Source of the DNA: Bdellovibrionia bacterium
GTDB taxonomy: Bacteria; Bdellovibrionota; Bdellovibrionia; Bdellovibrionales; JAGQZY01
Assembly: GCA_030427805.1 (NCBI GenBank)
Contig: JAUICP010000004.1
Coordinates: 62,001 to 126,000 of the forward strand
Length of the DNA stretch: 64,000 bases
Direction: 5' to 3'
Positions 1 through 8,291 of this stretch are shown here, piece by piece. Numbering within the stretch: the stretch's first letter is position 1; every line of letters begins with the position of its first letter. Below the pieces are notes generated by a model. It ran no database searches. It was not told where the DNA came from and saw only the letters and a list, made by a program, of their open reading frames with translations. The position numbers were made by a program, and so were the translations under genes.

Positions 1-220
1 TAAAATAGGCGAATGGAAAACCTCCGATCGCGTACCCATCGAAATTCGTGGCGGACGAAATGAAGGCTTTCGAGGTGTCAGTTTTAAAAGCAACTACGAG
101 CCCGGAGAATGGCGGGTTCTCGTCGAAACCAGTGACGGCCGAGAAATTGGCAGGGTCCACTTTGACCTGCAAAAATCAAATAATGAAAATCTCAGAACTT
201 TCCAAAGCGAGTGGCATTAA
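1..220 (+). CDS. DUF2914 domain protein, C-terminal end (partial)
   Basis: The reading frame is open from the left edge (first full codon at base 2) to TAA at 218-220 and encodes the last 72 residues of a larger protein. Residues read in this frame include IEIRGGRNEGFRG, KSNYEPGEWRV and VETSDGREIGR, the usual closing pattern of DUF2914, a small beta-rich domain often found at the C-terminus of membrane or secreted proteins. The domain's biochemical function is not known. A shorter ATG frame from 48 overlaps it but shows no family pattern. The upstream part of the gene lies outside the window, so its full architecture cannot be judged. Confidence 0.8.
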   Translation, partial: KIGEWKTSDRVPIEIRGGRNEGFRGVSFKSNYEPGEWRVLVETSDGREIGRVHFDLQKSNNENLRTFQSEWH

Positions 221-243
221 GCAGCCCTCCACGGTTCCAATTT

Positions 244-279
244 AGGTCGAAATTCACCTAAATCCACTGATTTCGACCT
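244..279 (+). terminator. Stem-loop after the DUF2914 gene
   Basis: A perfect 10-bp inverted repeat (AGGTCGAAAT at 244-253, ATTTCGACCT at 270-279) with a 16-nt loop sits 24 bp after the DUF2914 stop. No T-tract follows, so it is not a classic rho-independent terminator. It may be a processing or 3'-end stabilising hairpin, or an operator for the following small ORF. Confidence 0.35.
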
Positions 280-345
280 GAAATCCAATCTATAGCCCGA
301 AGAATGGCCCTTTCCTTGCTATTACTCTCATTGAAGGAGAGAGAG

Positions 346-465
346 ATGGCATTAGGTATTAGCCTCTTATTTTCATTGGTATTTCTCGTATCGTTTGAGA
401 GACAGAGCACGGCCCTCATTGCGGCTTCGTCGTGGGCTTTCTTCTGTTATCTTGTCTTTATCTAA
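346..465 (+). CDS. Possible small membrane protein, 39 aa
   Basis: ATG at 346 is preceded by AAGGAG with 6-nt spacing, as good a ribosome-binding site as any in the window. The 39-residue product is strongly hydrophobic: two apolar stretches (about residues 3-17 and 22-39) are separated by a short FERQS turn, so it could form a two-helix membrane hairpin. It lies in the 298-bp gap between the DUF2914 gene and the heptosyltransferase, same strand. I recognise no family. Support is the start context and hydrophobicity only; a chance ORF is possible. Confidence 0.4.
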   Translation: MALGISLLFSLVFLVSFERQSTALIAASSWAFFCYLVFI

Positions 466-533
466 ACCTTGCTTAAAGTCCCACAAAAAGGTTAAATAGG
501 TCCTAGATTTAACATCAGGTGGACTACGCAACA

Positions 534-1565
534 ATGAAAGCCATTGAGAAAATTCTCATCATTCGCCTTTCTAGTTTTGGCGATATTATCCAAGCTTTTG
601 CTGCGGTTGATGCCATTCGAGCCAAATATCCGAAAGCTGAAATTCATTGGTTGGTCAAAACAGAATTTGCAGAACTGGCGAAATGTAACAAAGAAATCGA
701 TTATGTCTGGAGCTTTGACTCCAAAAAAGGTTTTTTAGAAGTCCTCAGTCTTAGCTTTAGACTCCACGAACAAGCTTTCACACACATCTATGATGCTCAC
801 AAACACTTGCGAAGCATTCTTTTTATGCTTTTTCTGAGAATACTCAATCCGCTGATTCTACTGCGTGCAAAAAAACCAAGCACCTTTCTCAGTCGCCCTA
901 AAAATCGCCTCAAACGACTTTTACTTTTTAAGTTTCGAATCAATCGCTTTCCGTGGCCCTTCGTTGGCGCTAGGTCCTTTGTTGATCCCCTAGAGAAATG
1001 GGGCATCCCAGGGGAACTCTATAAGACAAATTACGAATTCCCCGAGGGGTCTTCCTTACGGGTCAACGACTTGATTAAGGACTTTGGGGATTTTATATGC
1101 CTAGCCCCTTCAGCGGCCTGGAAAATGAAACGATGGCCCCTTGAACACTGGAAAAAGCTCGTCGAAATCAGTCCAGAAAAAAAGTTTATCGTTATTGGTG
1201 GCCCGAAAGATGATTTTTGTGCCGATCTCGAAAAGCTTGCTCCAGATCGAGTTTTGAATCTAGCCGGACAAACCACACTTCTTGAAAGCCTGATCATAAT
1301 TCACAAGTCGCGCCTTCTCGTATCTGCAGACACCGGTAGCCTTCACGTCTCAGATAGTATGAACCACCCCAACATCGCTCTCATAGGACCCACGGCTTTT
1401 GGTTTTCCGGGCCGAAAAAAGAGCAAGGTGCTAGAGGTAGAAATGTCCTGTCGTCCTTGTACTAAGGATGGATCAGGAAAGTGCACAAGTACTGTCTATC
1501 AAAAGTGTATGGTTGATATCAGACCAGAAAAAGTCTACCAAGCCATGAAAGAAAAGATAGGATAG
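534..1565 (+). CDS. Glycosyltransferase family 9 (LPS heptosyltransferase-like)
   Basis: Likely transfers a heptose or related sugar from an ADP-sugar to the LPS inner core on the cytoplasmic face of the inner membrane. The N-terminus ILIIRLSSFGDIIQ followed by AIRAKYPKAEIHWLV is the classic GT9 (WaaC/WaaF) opening. Near the C-terminus, SADTGSLHVSD followed by ALIGPT matches the nucleotide-sugar site usually written D(S/T)G..H...A...P...LFGPT. Length (343 aa) is normal for the family. ATG 534 is preferred over the in-frame GTG at 519 because the conserved strand starts immediately after it and AGGTGG lies about 10 nt upstream. Three bases separate it from waaA, so the two form an LPS-core operon. 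Which heptosyltransferase it is cannot be told from sequence alone. Confidence 0.85.
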   Translation: MKAIEKILIIRLSSFGDIIQAFAAVDAIRAKYPKAEIHWLVKTEFAELAKCNKEIDYVWSFDSKKGFLEVLSLSFRLHEQAFTHIYDAHKHLRSILFMLFLRILNPLILLRAKKPSTFLSRPKNRLKRLLLFKFRINRFPWPFVGARSFVDPLEKWGIPGELYKTNYEFPEGSSLRVNDLIKDFGDFICLAPSAAWKMKRWPLEHWKKLVEISPEKKFIVIGGPKDDFCADLEKLAPDRVLNLAGQTTLLESLIIIHKSRLLVSADTGSLHVSDSMNHPNIALIGPTAFGFPGRKKSKVLEVEMSCRPCTKDGSGKCTSTVYQKCMVDIRPEKVYQAMKEKIG

Positions 1566-1568
1566 CCC

Positions 1569-2840
1569 ATGTTCCGTTACTTCTATCGTTTTATAGTCGC
1601 TCCTTTGGTTTTTGATTTTATAATTCCTTTAATTAAGCTTCTTCCAATTAAATCACCAAAGCTGCAAAGAAGTCTCGAGTTAAGAACAGCCAAAGAATGG
1701 AAGCGGTCGCGTTTGGAATCTCCTATTTGGTTCCACTGTGCTTCGATGGAGTACGAGTATGCGAAACCCATCATCAGGGCCCTCAAAGAATTTAAGCCCG
1801 AGTTACCCATTCTCCTTACCTACTACTCTCCCACCATAGAAAAGCTGGTAAAAAAAGATCCTAACATTGATCTCGCGTTACCCTTGCCGACTGATACTTT
1901 TTACGAAATGTCAGGATTTATCCGCACGCAAAACCCACGAGCCCTACTCATTGCACGGACCGACGCCTGGCCAGAAATGGTTTTGCAGTGCCAAGAAAAA
2001 AGAGTTCCGACACTTTTATTCTCCGCCACTCTCACCGAGTCGAGCGGACGCAGTGGTTTTCTTTCGAAACTGATTTACAGACCTGTTTTTACCGCTCTCA
2101 ATGGTATATTTGCCGTCTCCGACGAGGACGTCCACCAATTCAGACAAATCGCTCCCCAGGCCAATGTCAGTTGCCAGGGCGATACCCGCTACGACCAAGT
2201 CATCCACCGCGTAGAACATCCCAAAGAATTAAAAGAGTCTTTGTTCAGCGGATTGAGCGATCCTATTTTTTTGGCCGGCTCTACTTGGTCTGAAGATGAA
2301 GAGGTATTGGTTGAGGTTCTCAACCGGTTCGACAAAAACCTACGCTGGATCATTGCCCCCCATGAGCCCAGCGAAGACCATCTGGACTTTCTTGAGGCGG
2401 AACTCTCTAAAAGAGGAATTCAAAGTATTCGTTACACCGATGCGGACCGCTGGGAAGAGAATCAAGTTCTGATCATAGACTGTGTTGGAATTTTGGCTGA
2501 ATTGTACGGTAAAGCGCTCTTTGCCTTTGTGGGTGGGTCCTATAAAAAAACGGTACATTCGGTGATGGAGCCCCTTGCCCAGGGCTGTATCACATTTGTC
2601 GGGCCTTACCACCAGAACAATAGAGAAGCCATGGAGCTTAAATTTGAGCCCATCGCCGGAAACTCTACGACTAAGATGGTGAATGTATGCACCTCCGCAA
2701 AGGCACTCTACCAGCAAGTCGAGGATCTCTTCTCGAATGATATTTCAGGCTACAAGGATATTATTAAGGGTAAGGTTTACGAGCGAAGTGGAGCCAGCCA
2801 GGCCGTCCTCAATTGGATCGCCGAGGCACTCGACGAGTAG
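1569..2840 (+). CDS. waaA: 3-deoxy-D-manno-octulosonic acid (Kdo) transferase
   Basis: WaaA/KdtA adds Kdo from CMP-Kdo to lipid IVA, the first LPS core step. The product has an N-terminal hydrophobic anchor (about residues 5-26), the GT30 signature WFHCASMEYEYAKP where other members have W.H..S.GE, and a C-terminal GT-B half with GSTWSEDEEVL, an E-rich IIAPHEP segment and FVGGSY...HSVMEPLAQG. Length (423 aa) is standard. The usual GE of the active-site loop is replaced by MEYE, so the catalytic acid is probably one of these glutamates. It lies 3 bp after the heptosyltransferase. Its TAG stop lies inside the first hairpin of the array at 2834-2981, so the mRNA 3' end is probably shaped by that array. 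Confidence 0.9.
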   Translation: MFRYFYRFIVAPLVFDFIIPLIKLLPIKSPKLQRSLELRTAKEWKRSRLESPIWFHCASMEYEYAKPIIRALKEFKPELPILLTYYSPTIEKLVKKDPNIDLALPLPTDTFYEMSGFIRTQNPRALLIARTDAWPEMVLQCQEKRVPTLLFSATLTESSGRSGFLSKLIYRPVFTALNGIFAVSDEDVHQFRQIAPQANVSCQGDTRYDQVIHRVEHPKELKESLFSGLSDPIFLAGSTWSEDEEVLVEVLNRFDKNLRWIIAPHEPSEDHLDFLEAELSKRGIQSIRYTDADRWEENQVLIIDCVGILAELYGKALFAFVGGSYKKTVHSVMEPLAQGCITFVGPYHQNNREAMELKFEPIAGNSTTKMVNVCTSAKALYQQVEDLFSNDISGYKDIIKGKVYERSGASQAVLNWIAEALDE

Positions 2841-2981
2841 AGCTACTCGGAGACTTCGCACAAACGACGAGCAACACTGCTCGGAGAAATTGCGCCGACG
2901 AGCAACACTGCTCGGAGCAATTGCGCCGACGAGTAACACTACTCGGAGCCATTGATCTGACGAGTAGAGCTAGTACTCGTC
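2834..2981. repeat. Array of five covarying hairpins between convergent genes
   Basis: Five short inverted repeats follow one another. Stems are CGAGTA/TACTCG (2834-2839/2844-2849), CGAGCA/TGCTCG (2868-2873/2878-2883), CGAGCA/TGCTCG (2899-2904/2909-2914), CGAGTA/TACTCG (2930-2935/2940-2945) and GACGAGTA/TACTCGTC (2959-2966/2974-2981). Copies 2 to 5 start exactly 31 bp apart, copies 1 and 2 are 34 bp apart, and GGAG plus a GCGCC-like spacer recurs. The fifth stem position is T:A in three copies and C:G in two, changing on both arms together, so base pairing is being kept. The array overlaps the stop codons of both waaA and the convergent lipoprotein gene. It could be a bidirectional terminator, a protein-binding array or a REP-like element. 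Confidence 0.85.
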
Positions 2982-5900
2982 GGTTTTGTCTGTTTGATCG
3001 GTTATCGTGTAGAAACCAGGAAAGCTCGGAGTATGCTTCTTATAGGCATCTCTCATAACCCCAAGAGGCATATCCGCCAAGTCAATATTGGCCCGACGTG
3101 CGTCCTCTGGACTCATCTCAGTGAATTCGCCAGCATCTTCATCAAAGCGCACTGAAGTCAGATTAATTGAGCGCAAGAAGCGGTAGTAGTCTTGAATTCC
3201 CCGCATACCCAAGAGCCAAGGGTGGTTGACGAGTTCGGCATTATCGAGCATATCACCTTCGGTAAAGTGCTGGGTAAAGTAGTAGTAAGTCTCACGGACC
3301 TCGGTATCCTGCTCGACCGTTCGACCGAGGCAGTAAAAGATTCCACGGGTAAAGAGCATCAAGAGTTCATCGGGATCTAAATTGGGGTTGAGTTCAGAAT
3401 ACAGTGATGAATCTTGAATGAAGTTCGGACTCAGTTTTAAAGCCACACAGGGTTCGTACTCACTGAATACCAAATTCATGTGCTTTTGCTGCGAAGCCAA
3501 ATAAGTCCCACTACTCACGGTAGCTCCTTCTCTGACATCTCCACCTTCACCTTGAGTATCTTGAACCGAAAAGCTAATTCCACCAAGAAGCCCAACGAGA
3601 CTTCCGACAATAGGAATATCTTTTAACAGGGCAAAAATTCCATCGGTACCATTCTTATAGGCCCAAGACTGGGTGAAGCTTCTATAGTTTGAGCGACCAA
3701 AGCCAAAGGTAGTTCCAACATTAAAGTTCAAAGAAAATCCAGCCCGTGGCAAGAAGGTCTTTACATTGTGAACGCGAAGTTTTTGTTCGATACTAAAAAC
3801 TGAATTCTCGTCAAAGATGCCTTCACGCATGTTTGCAAGGGATTCTTCTCCTTTGCTCAAGCACTCAGAAATGATTTGATTTCTTTTTTGATCGGCATCG
3901 CGAATAAACAAAGAAACCGTTCGACGTTCTACGTTCTCTAAAATATCGTTCACAAATACATTACAGAACTGGCGCATCAAGGCACCGGTCATGCGTCCTT
4001 CCACAACCAGAGACTCCAGGTCTTCATCACTGATTTCTGCAGCTCGGGGCGATCCTCTCGTTCCGTAGTCACGAGCTAATAAACTTCTTAAACGCGCCGA
4101 CGGGTGGAGACCGAGGGCCTTATTATTTCTCTCGAGCTCTTCTTCGGTAAACTTATCGAGTATTGGCGCATCATTGTAGACCTGGGCATACTCCATATTT
4201 GTCGTTTCTACGTAATTTGAAAATCGAGAGGCTTCACGCATTTTTTGCGCATACTCTTCTTCGATACGTTGGTAGTCGTCGACCATTTGCCTGACTTTTG
4301 CTCCACTCAAATGGCTATAATCCTGGTAGTACTTCGCCATGAGTTCAGGGTCATTAATTTGTTGGATAGCACCGAGTTCACTATCGGTCAGGTCATATCG
4401 GGCGCGAATTTCATCGGTAATAAGCTCATTACAATCGGCCGTATCACAAGAGACTTCATCCAAGTCATCCGTCGGCCTAAACGACGCACTAAATTTGTTG
4501 TTAATAAGTACTAATGGAGCTAGGAAGGTTCGATCTTCGAGGCCCGATTCTTCGGTATTGACTAACTCCTGTAGGTTTTGAACATCGCGGGGGCGCACGA
4601 GATTGGTCATATAATTTTGACCAAGACGAGTTTCATCAATAGTCGATAGCTCAACCAATAACTGAACCCTCATCCTCATTAATCGAAGGTCTCTCAGTCC
4701 GAACTCGACAGTGGTAATAATGCGACCATCTTGAACCCGAACCAGCTTTTCAACCACACTGAGATATTCCGCAGTGTCGCGCTCCCCTTGCTCGTTTCGA
4801 TTCGGACTCACAAAATAGTCTTTTTGCAGAGCAAAGCGAGCCAAGTAAACACCATCACGCAGAGGCTCTGTTGCATTACGACCTCGAGTAATTGAGTTAT
4901 ATCTCAGAACTCGTGGTCGCATTTCGAAAAGAAGGAGCTTTTTCACCTTGAGAGTTAAAAATTCATCCACTTCATAACGAAAACGCAAAGTCGTATAGTA
5001 AAATCCAGGAATAAAGAGGCGCGATCGCTCTTTTTCATTTCTGTTAACGGCGTCAATGTAAGAGTTTTCAACCGCCCTAGAGTCAAATCCAAAGGTCCAA
5101 CCGAAATCCCATGGGTTCAGAATCATGGTGAGTTCTTTTCTAAAGCCGGATCGGTGAGAAATGGTAATCACTTGCCGCTGTAGTTTTTCTTGTTGATAGT
5201 AAAAATGGGCTTTCCGATCGGTCCAGTTAATACAACCTTCTGAATTCGTGCGCACTTCAACTGTAGAGTTGGTTCCTCCCCGTGACACAACAAAGCGCTC
5301 ACCCAGTACACGCATACCGTTAAGAGGGTTTCTCACACAGGTTTCAATTCGAAATTCAACGGTTCTTTGTGTTGAGGTCTCTCCCGGTGCGATTCGAAGA
5401 AAGCGAATATTTAAGTTAGAAAATTCAAAGTTATTGGCGCGAATAAAGTTCGGTGGAATCTGTCCATCTGGCATATAGGCAGATAACACGCGAGCGTTTT
5501 CCACATAGTCGCGCAAAGTAAAATCAGAACCTGCACCGTAGGTATAAGGTCTAACCTCACCAGTGCCTCCAGAGCCAATTCTGCGGTAGTCACCCAAGAG
5601 GAAGACTCCCTCGTAGGATCGCAGGTGACTCGGACCATTAACAGGCTGAATATGCAGAGCGAGCTCAACTTGACCAAAAGTACTTTCGTAGTAAATCAGG
5701 GTTTGTAGACTCACTCTCACTCGACCATTAACGACTTCACCGCGAGCCCGACTCACGTTATCGCGATTCGAAAGTAAAGTTCTCACTTCATTGCCGTTTT
5801 CACTGGTCACTGCAACTATATAAGGAGTCACTATAAATTGGCCATCGCTGAGATTAATTGTCTGAGTTTGTCCGGTTACATTTCTCACCAGAAGCTGCGG

Positions 5901-6611
5901 AGAGAAGGCGAGATCTAAATTGAGGATGGTTCCATCGGCACCCACCTCAGTTTGCGTATGAACACTTGATATTTTATCGACCCATAAAAATCGATTACTA
6001 ATTTCACCATCGGCTGAAGCCCCAAAAAGACTTCTTTGAACTTCTTGAACACCGTCCGCCATTTGATCTGAGGCGATATTATCGTGACGAAGATCTACGA
6101 CCTCCGGAATTCCGCTGTCGTGGGTTTTTGACCATGGATTCACGGCCAAACGCACGGTTCTAGTGCCGTCGTGAACTCCCACAGCCGTGAACGTTCTCTC
6201 TAAAACCACGTACCGGGAGTCCGCTAGGAAGTTGTATCCCAAAGGCTCTGACCAGTCGACACAGCCGTTTTCATCTGACTGCTTGTCCTGCTCCATCTTT
6301 CCCTCTTCAACGATGCGGAAAGTATGGCCTTTGATAAGGTTTTGCGTCACTTTATCCCTAAAACAGGCTTTAAAGTTGTAAATACGGGATTGAGGAAGCT
6401 TGAGTCCTCTGGTTGTGGTCAGAACTGTGCTAGAACCTGTCACCTCTTGAACGTAGAAACTCGCCGTCGCGCCATCATCACTAGCGTCGTAAGGATCATC
6501 AATGCCATCTTTCTTCTGTGGCTCTTCACAGGCAATAAGAAAGACCGATAGCATGATCGCTATCAAGGCAAAAAACATTCGAATGTTAAGTCTCTTATAA
6601 AAGTCTGTCAT
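2970..6611 (-). CDS. Very large lipoprotein of unknown function, 1213 aa
   Basis: I do not recognise a family. The start has a short basic n-region, a hydrophobic core and the lipobox LIAC with the lipidated Cys at residue 28, followed by acidic residues, so it should be an exported lipoprotein. Two related modules are visible, at about residues 78-160 and 415-501. Each has a segment ending in GC(V/I)(D/N)W and closes with L.(V/L)NPW, suggesting duplicated beta-sandwich domains. The middle (about 700-950) is charged and helical-looking; the last 250 residues include a Gly-rich hydrophobic stretch (LLKDIPIVGSLVGLLGG). The start overlaps the end of the upstream barrel-like gene by 17 bp, which implies translational coupling. 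No clear Shine-Dalgarno precedes 6611; an in-frame ATG at residue 12 is an alternative. Confidence 0.75.
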   Translation of the reverse strand: MTDFYKRLNIRMFFALIAIMLSVFLIACEEPQKKDGIDDPYDASDDGATASFYVQEVTGSSTVLTTTRGLKLPQSRIYNFKACFRDKVTQNLIKGHTFRIVEEGKMEQDKQSDENGCVDWSEPLGYNFLADSRYVVLERTFTAVGVHDGTRTVRLAVNPWSKTHDSGIPEVVDLRHDNIASDQMADGVQEVQRSLFGASADGEISNRFLWVDKISSVHTQTEVGADGTILNLDLAFSPQLLVRNVTGQTQTINLSDGQFIVTPYIVAVTSENGNEVRTLLSNRDNVSRARGEVVNGRVRVSLQTLIYYESTFGQVELALHIQPVNGPSHLRSYEGVFLLGDYRRIGSGGTGEVRPYTYGAGSDFTLRDYVENARVLSAYMPDGQIPPNFIRANNFEFSNLNIRFLRIAPGETSTQRTVEFRIETCVRNPLNGMRVLGERFVVSRGGTNSTVEVRTNSEGCINWTDRKAHFYYQQEKLQRQVITISHRSGFRKELTMILNPWDFGWTFGFDSRAVENSYIDAVNRNEKERSRLFIPGFYYTTLRFRYEVDEFLTLKVKKLLLFEMRPRVLRYNSITRGRNATEPLRDGVYLARFALQKDYFVSPNRNEQGERDTAEYLSVVEKLVRVQDGRIITTVEFGLRDLRLMRMRVQLLVELSTIDETRLGQNYMTNLVRPRDVQNLQELVNTEESGLEDRTFLAPLVLINNKFSASFRPTDDLDEVSCDTADCNELITDEIRARYDLTDSELGAIQQINDPELMAKYYQDYSHLSGAKVRQMVDDYQRIEEEYAQKMREASRFSNYVETTNMEYAQVYNDAPILDKFTEEELERNNKALGLHPSARLRSLLARDYGTRGSPRAAEISDEDLESLVVEGRMTGALMRQFCNVFVNDILENVERRTVSLFIRDADQKRNQIISECLSKGEESLANMREGIFDENSVFSIEQKLRVHNVKTFLPRAGFSLNFNVGTTFGFGRSNYRSFTQSWAYKNGTDGIFALLKDIPIVGSLVGLLGGISFSVQDTQGEGGDVREGATVSSGTYLASQQKHMNLVFSEYEPCVALKLSPNFIQDSSLYSELNPNLDPDELLMLFTRGIFYCLGRTVEQDTEVRETYYYFTQHFTEGDMLDNAELVNHPWLLGMRGIQDYYRFLRSINLTSVRFDEDAGEFTEMSPEDARRANIDLADMPLGVMRDAYKKHTPSFPGFYTITDQTDKTDEY

Positions 6612-8073
6612 AGAATGTTTCTAATTGAATTCCTATTTGCTGTTGGTCACTCTGGTTAGGAGTGAGGTTAATTAACTGAGCTTCTACATAATTAAATTTC
6701 AATTTAAATCCGAGCTTCTTAAAGCTTACAAGACCGGATAGTCCGTAGCCCTGGCGATTTGTGTGACCAAAGCCTGCAGAATTGTAGAATGCAGGCGTGG
6801 CATCACTTTCGGTAAAGAAGTTGGCATATTCAAATCTCAAATCAAAATCTTTGAATTGAGAGTTTAAAGAGACACTGGCTAACTGGCCCTGATTATAGGC
6901 TTCGGGCGCTTCAAGGTTAGAAATCATATAAAGATCACCTTGGATACTAAATCGATTATCGATGATTAAGGCGCCCGACCCTCCAAAGAGCCAGCCGTTA
7001 AAATCGTATTGAAAACTCGAGCTATTGGTTCCCAAGTCAAAAACACTATTGCCGTGAATCGAACTCGCCTCAGCTACTGCCGAAGGAAGATTTTGAAAAC
7101 TATAGTGCTGAATATAGGCTTTTCCGACGATCATCTCGTGGGGTTTAAGACTCAGAGTAAGTAGTTCAGAAAAATAGGTTGGTGTCGCCTCTTTGTCGAC
7201 CGCATCGTTTGAAAGGGTCTCGGACGTCGGAATCGCTTGGATCGCCGACAATTCGATGGCAAATATTTTTGATTTATATTTCAAGGTTTCTTTCACACCG
7301 GGAAAGGCCAGACTTTTGCGCATTAAATTTTCAGCAACGGAATCAGCTTTTGCCGCCCCAGCCTCAATACTGAAATAGGGAATGGGAGAATACTTTAACA
7401 CGGCCTCAGAAACCTTAAGGCCATTAACCACCGTGTACTCACCAAAACGGGATTGACTGCGACCCGTACCGAGTCGAACTCCAAGCTCTGATTTGAGTTT
7501 TAAGCTATCTACCAGGCGGTATTGGAATCGGTTATCAAACGACAGTGCTGTTAACTGAGCTGAATCGGTTTCATTTTCAAATCCCACTCCTGTGAGTTTG
7601 ATTCGCCAATCGAGCCTCAAGTTCTTTTCGGTTCGACTTTTTCTTTTCTTCACGCGAGTCTTTGAAGAGCTCGCAATAGACTCACTCCAGAGGGCGCGCT
7701 CATCTTCTCGCTCGCGATCAAGACGCATTTGTTTTAAACGACGCTGCTTTCGCATGGCGAGTAGTTTCGCTTTCTGGGCTCTACTCAGACGACGAACCGT
7801 CTTTGCCTTTTTGCTTTTAGATTTCTTCTTCTGGGTCTTCTTTCTCTTTTTGTTTTTCGACTCCGGAGCATCAATCGTATAAACCTGACCGGTACCACCG
7901 ATTGAATAAAGTCTTTTTGCAGAATGGTTTCGAGTTTTTGTTTGTGATTGACTGGCTTGCGGGTATAGCAAGACAATGCCTAGAAAAAGGCAAAAGACAA
8001 ACCAGAGATTTCTGGATTTACTCGCCGACTGAATTCGGCGCCAAAATGTTATTAGTGTCGACATATTAAACAT
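6595..8073 (-). CDS. Exported protein with basic linker and probable outer-membrane beta-barrel
   Basis: Residues 22-45 (NLWFVFCLFLGIVLLYPQAS) form a signal-peptide core, with a likely cleavage after ASQSQ. Residues about 70-125 are extremely Lys/Arg-rich (KKRKKTQKKKSKSKK and similar), an unusual tether after a signal peptide. From about residue 150 on, alternating polar and apolar residues with repeated aromatic ends (for example FDLRFEYANFF, YGLSGLVSFKKLGFKLKFNYV) suggest a membrane beta-barrel of roughly 12-16 strands, ending in a Leu rather than the usual Phe. It overlaps the giant lipoprotein gene downstream, so the two probably act together at the outer membrane. ATG 8064 (fourth codon) is an alternative start. 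Function unknown. Confidence 0.65.
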   Translation of the reverse strand: MFNMSTLITFWRRIQSASKSRNLWFVFCLFLGIVLLYPQASQSQTKTRNHSAKRLYSIGGTGQVYTIDAPESKNKKRKKTQKKKSKSKKAKTVRRLSRAQKAKLLAMRKQRRLKQMRLDREREDERALWSESIASSSKTRVKKRKSRTEKNLRLDWRIKLTGVGFENETDSAQLTALSFDNRFQYRLVDSLKLKSELGVRLGTGRSQSRFGEYTVVNGLKVSEAVLKYSPIPYFSIEAGAAKADSVAENLMRKSLAFPGVKETLKYKSKIFAIELSAIQAIPTSETLSNDAVDKEATPTYFSELLTLSLKPHEMIVGKAYIQHYSFQNLPSAVAEASSIHGNSVFDLGTNSSSFQYDFNGWLFGGSGALIIDNRFSIQGDLYMISNLEAPEAYNQGQLASVSLNSQFKDFDLRFEYANFFTESDATPAFYNSAGFGHTNRQGYGLSGLVSFKKLGFKLKFNYVEAQLINLTPNQSDQQQIGIQLETFYDRLL

Positions 8074-8291
8074 TTACTCGTTACCTGAGGATGACCCGGG
8101 GCTAGCAATCCATGGCCATCTCTTTCAGACTATTTAGTATTCAAGAACCGTACATTTTGGAACCAAGTGTATACCCTTGAAATAACGGGTTTTTTCAATT
8201 TTCTCCCCAAACTGAAACCGTCTTTTTAGAGCCCAGTGCCGCAAATTGTATCGGCCCTAGAAACGATTTGAGGTCGAAAAAAATTTATTTT

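Noticed and set aside
48-245. 65-residue ATG frame at the left edge
   Set aside because: It overlaps the 2-220 frame, which shows clear DUF2914 residues and is open from the edge. The ATG frame has no family pattern.
2834-2981. CRISPR array
   Set aside because: Repeats are palindromic with nearly constant spacers of about 19 bp and no variable spacers, and no cas genes are in the window.
2683-3058. Short ORFs across the hairpin array
   Set aside because: They arise from the repeat array and the ends of waaA and the lipoprotein gene, have no ribosome-binding site and no protein-like composition.
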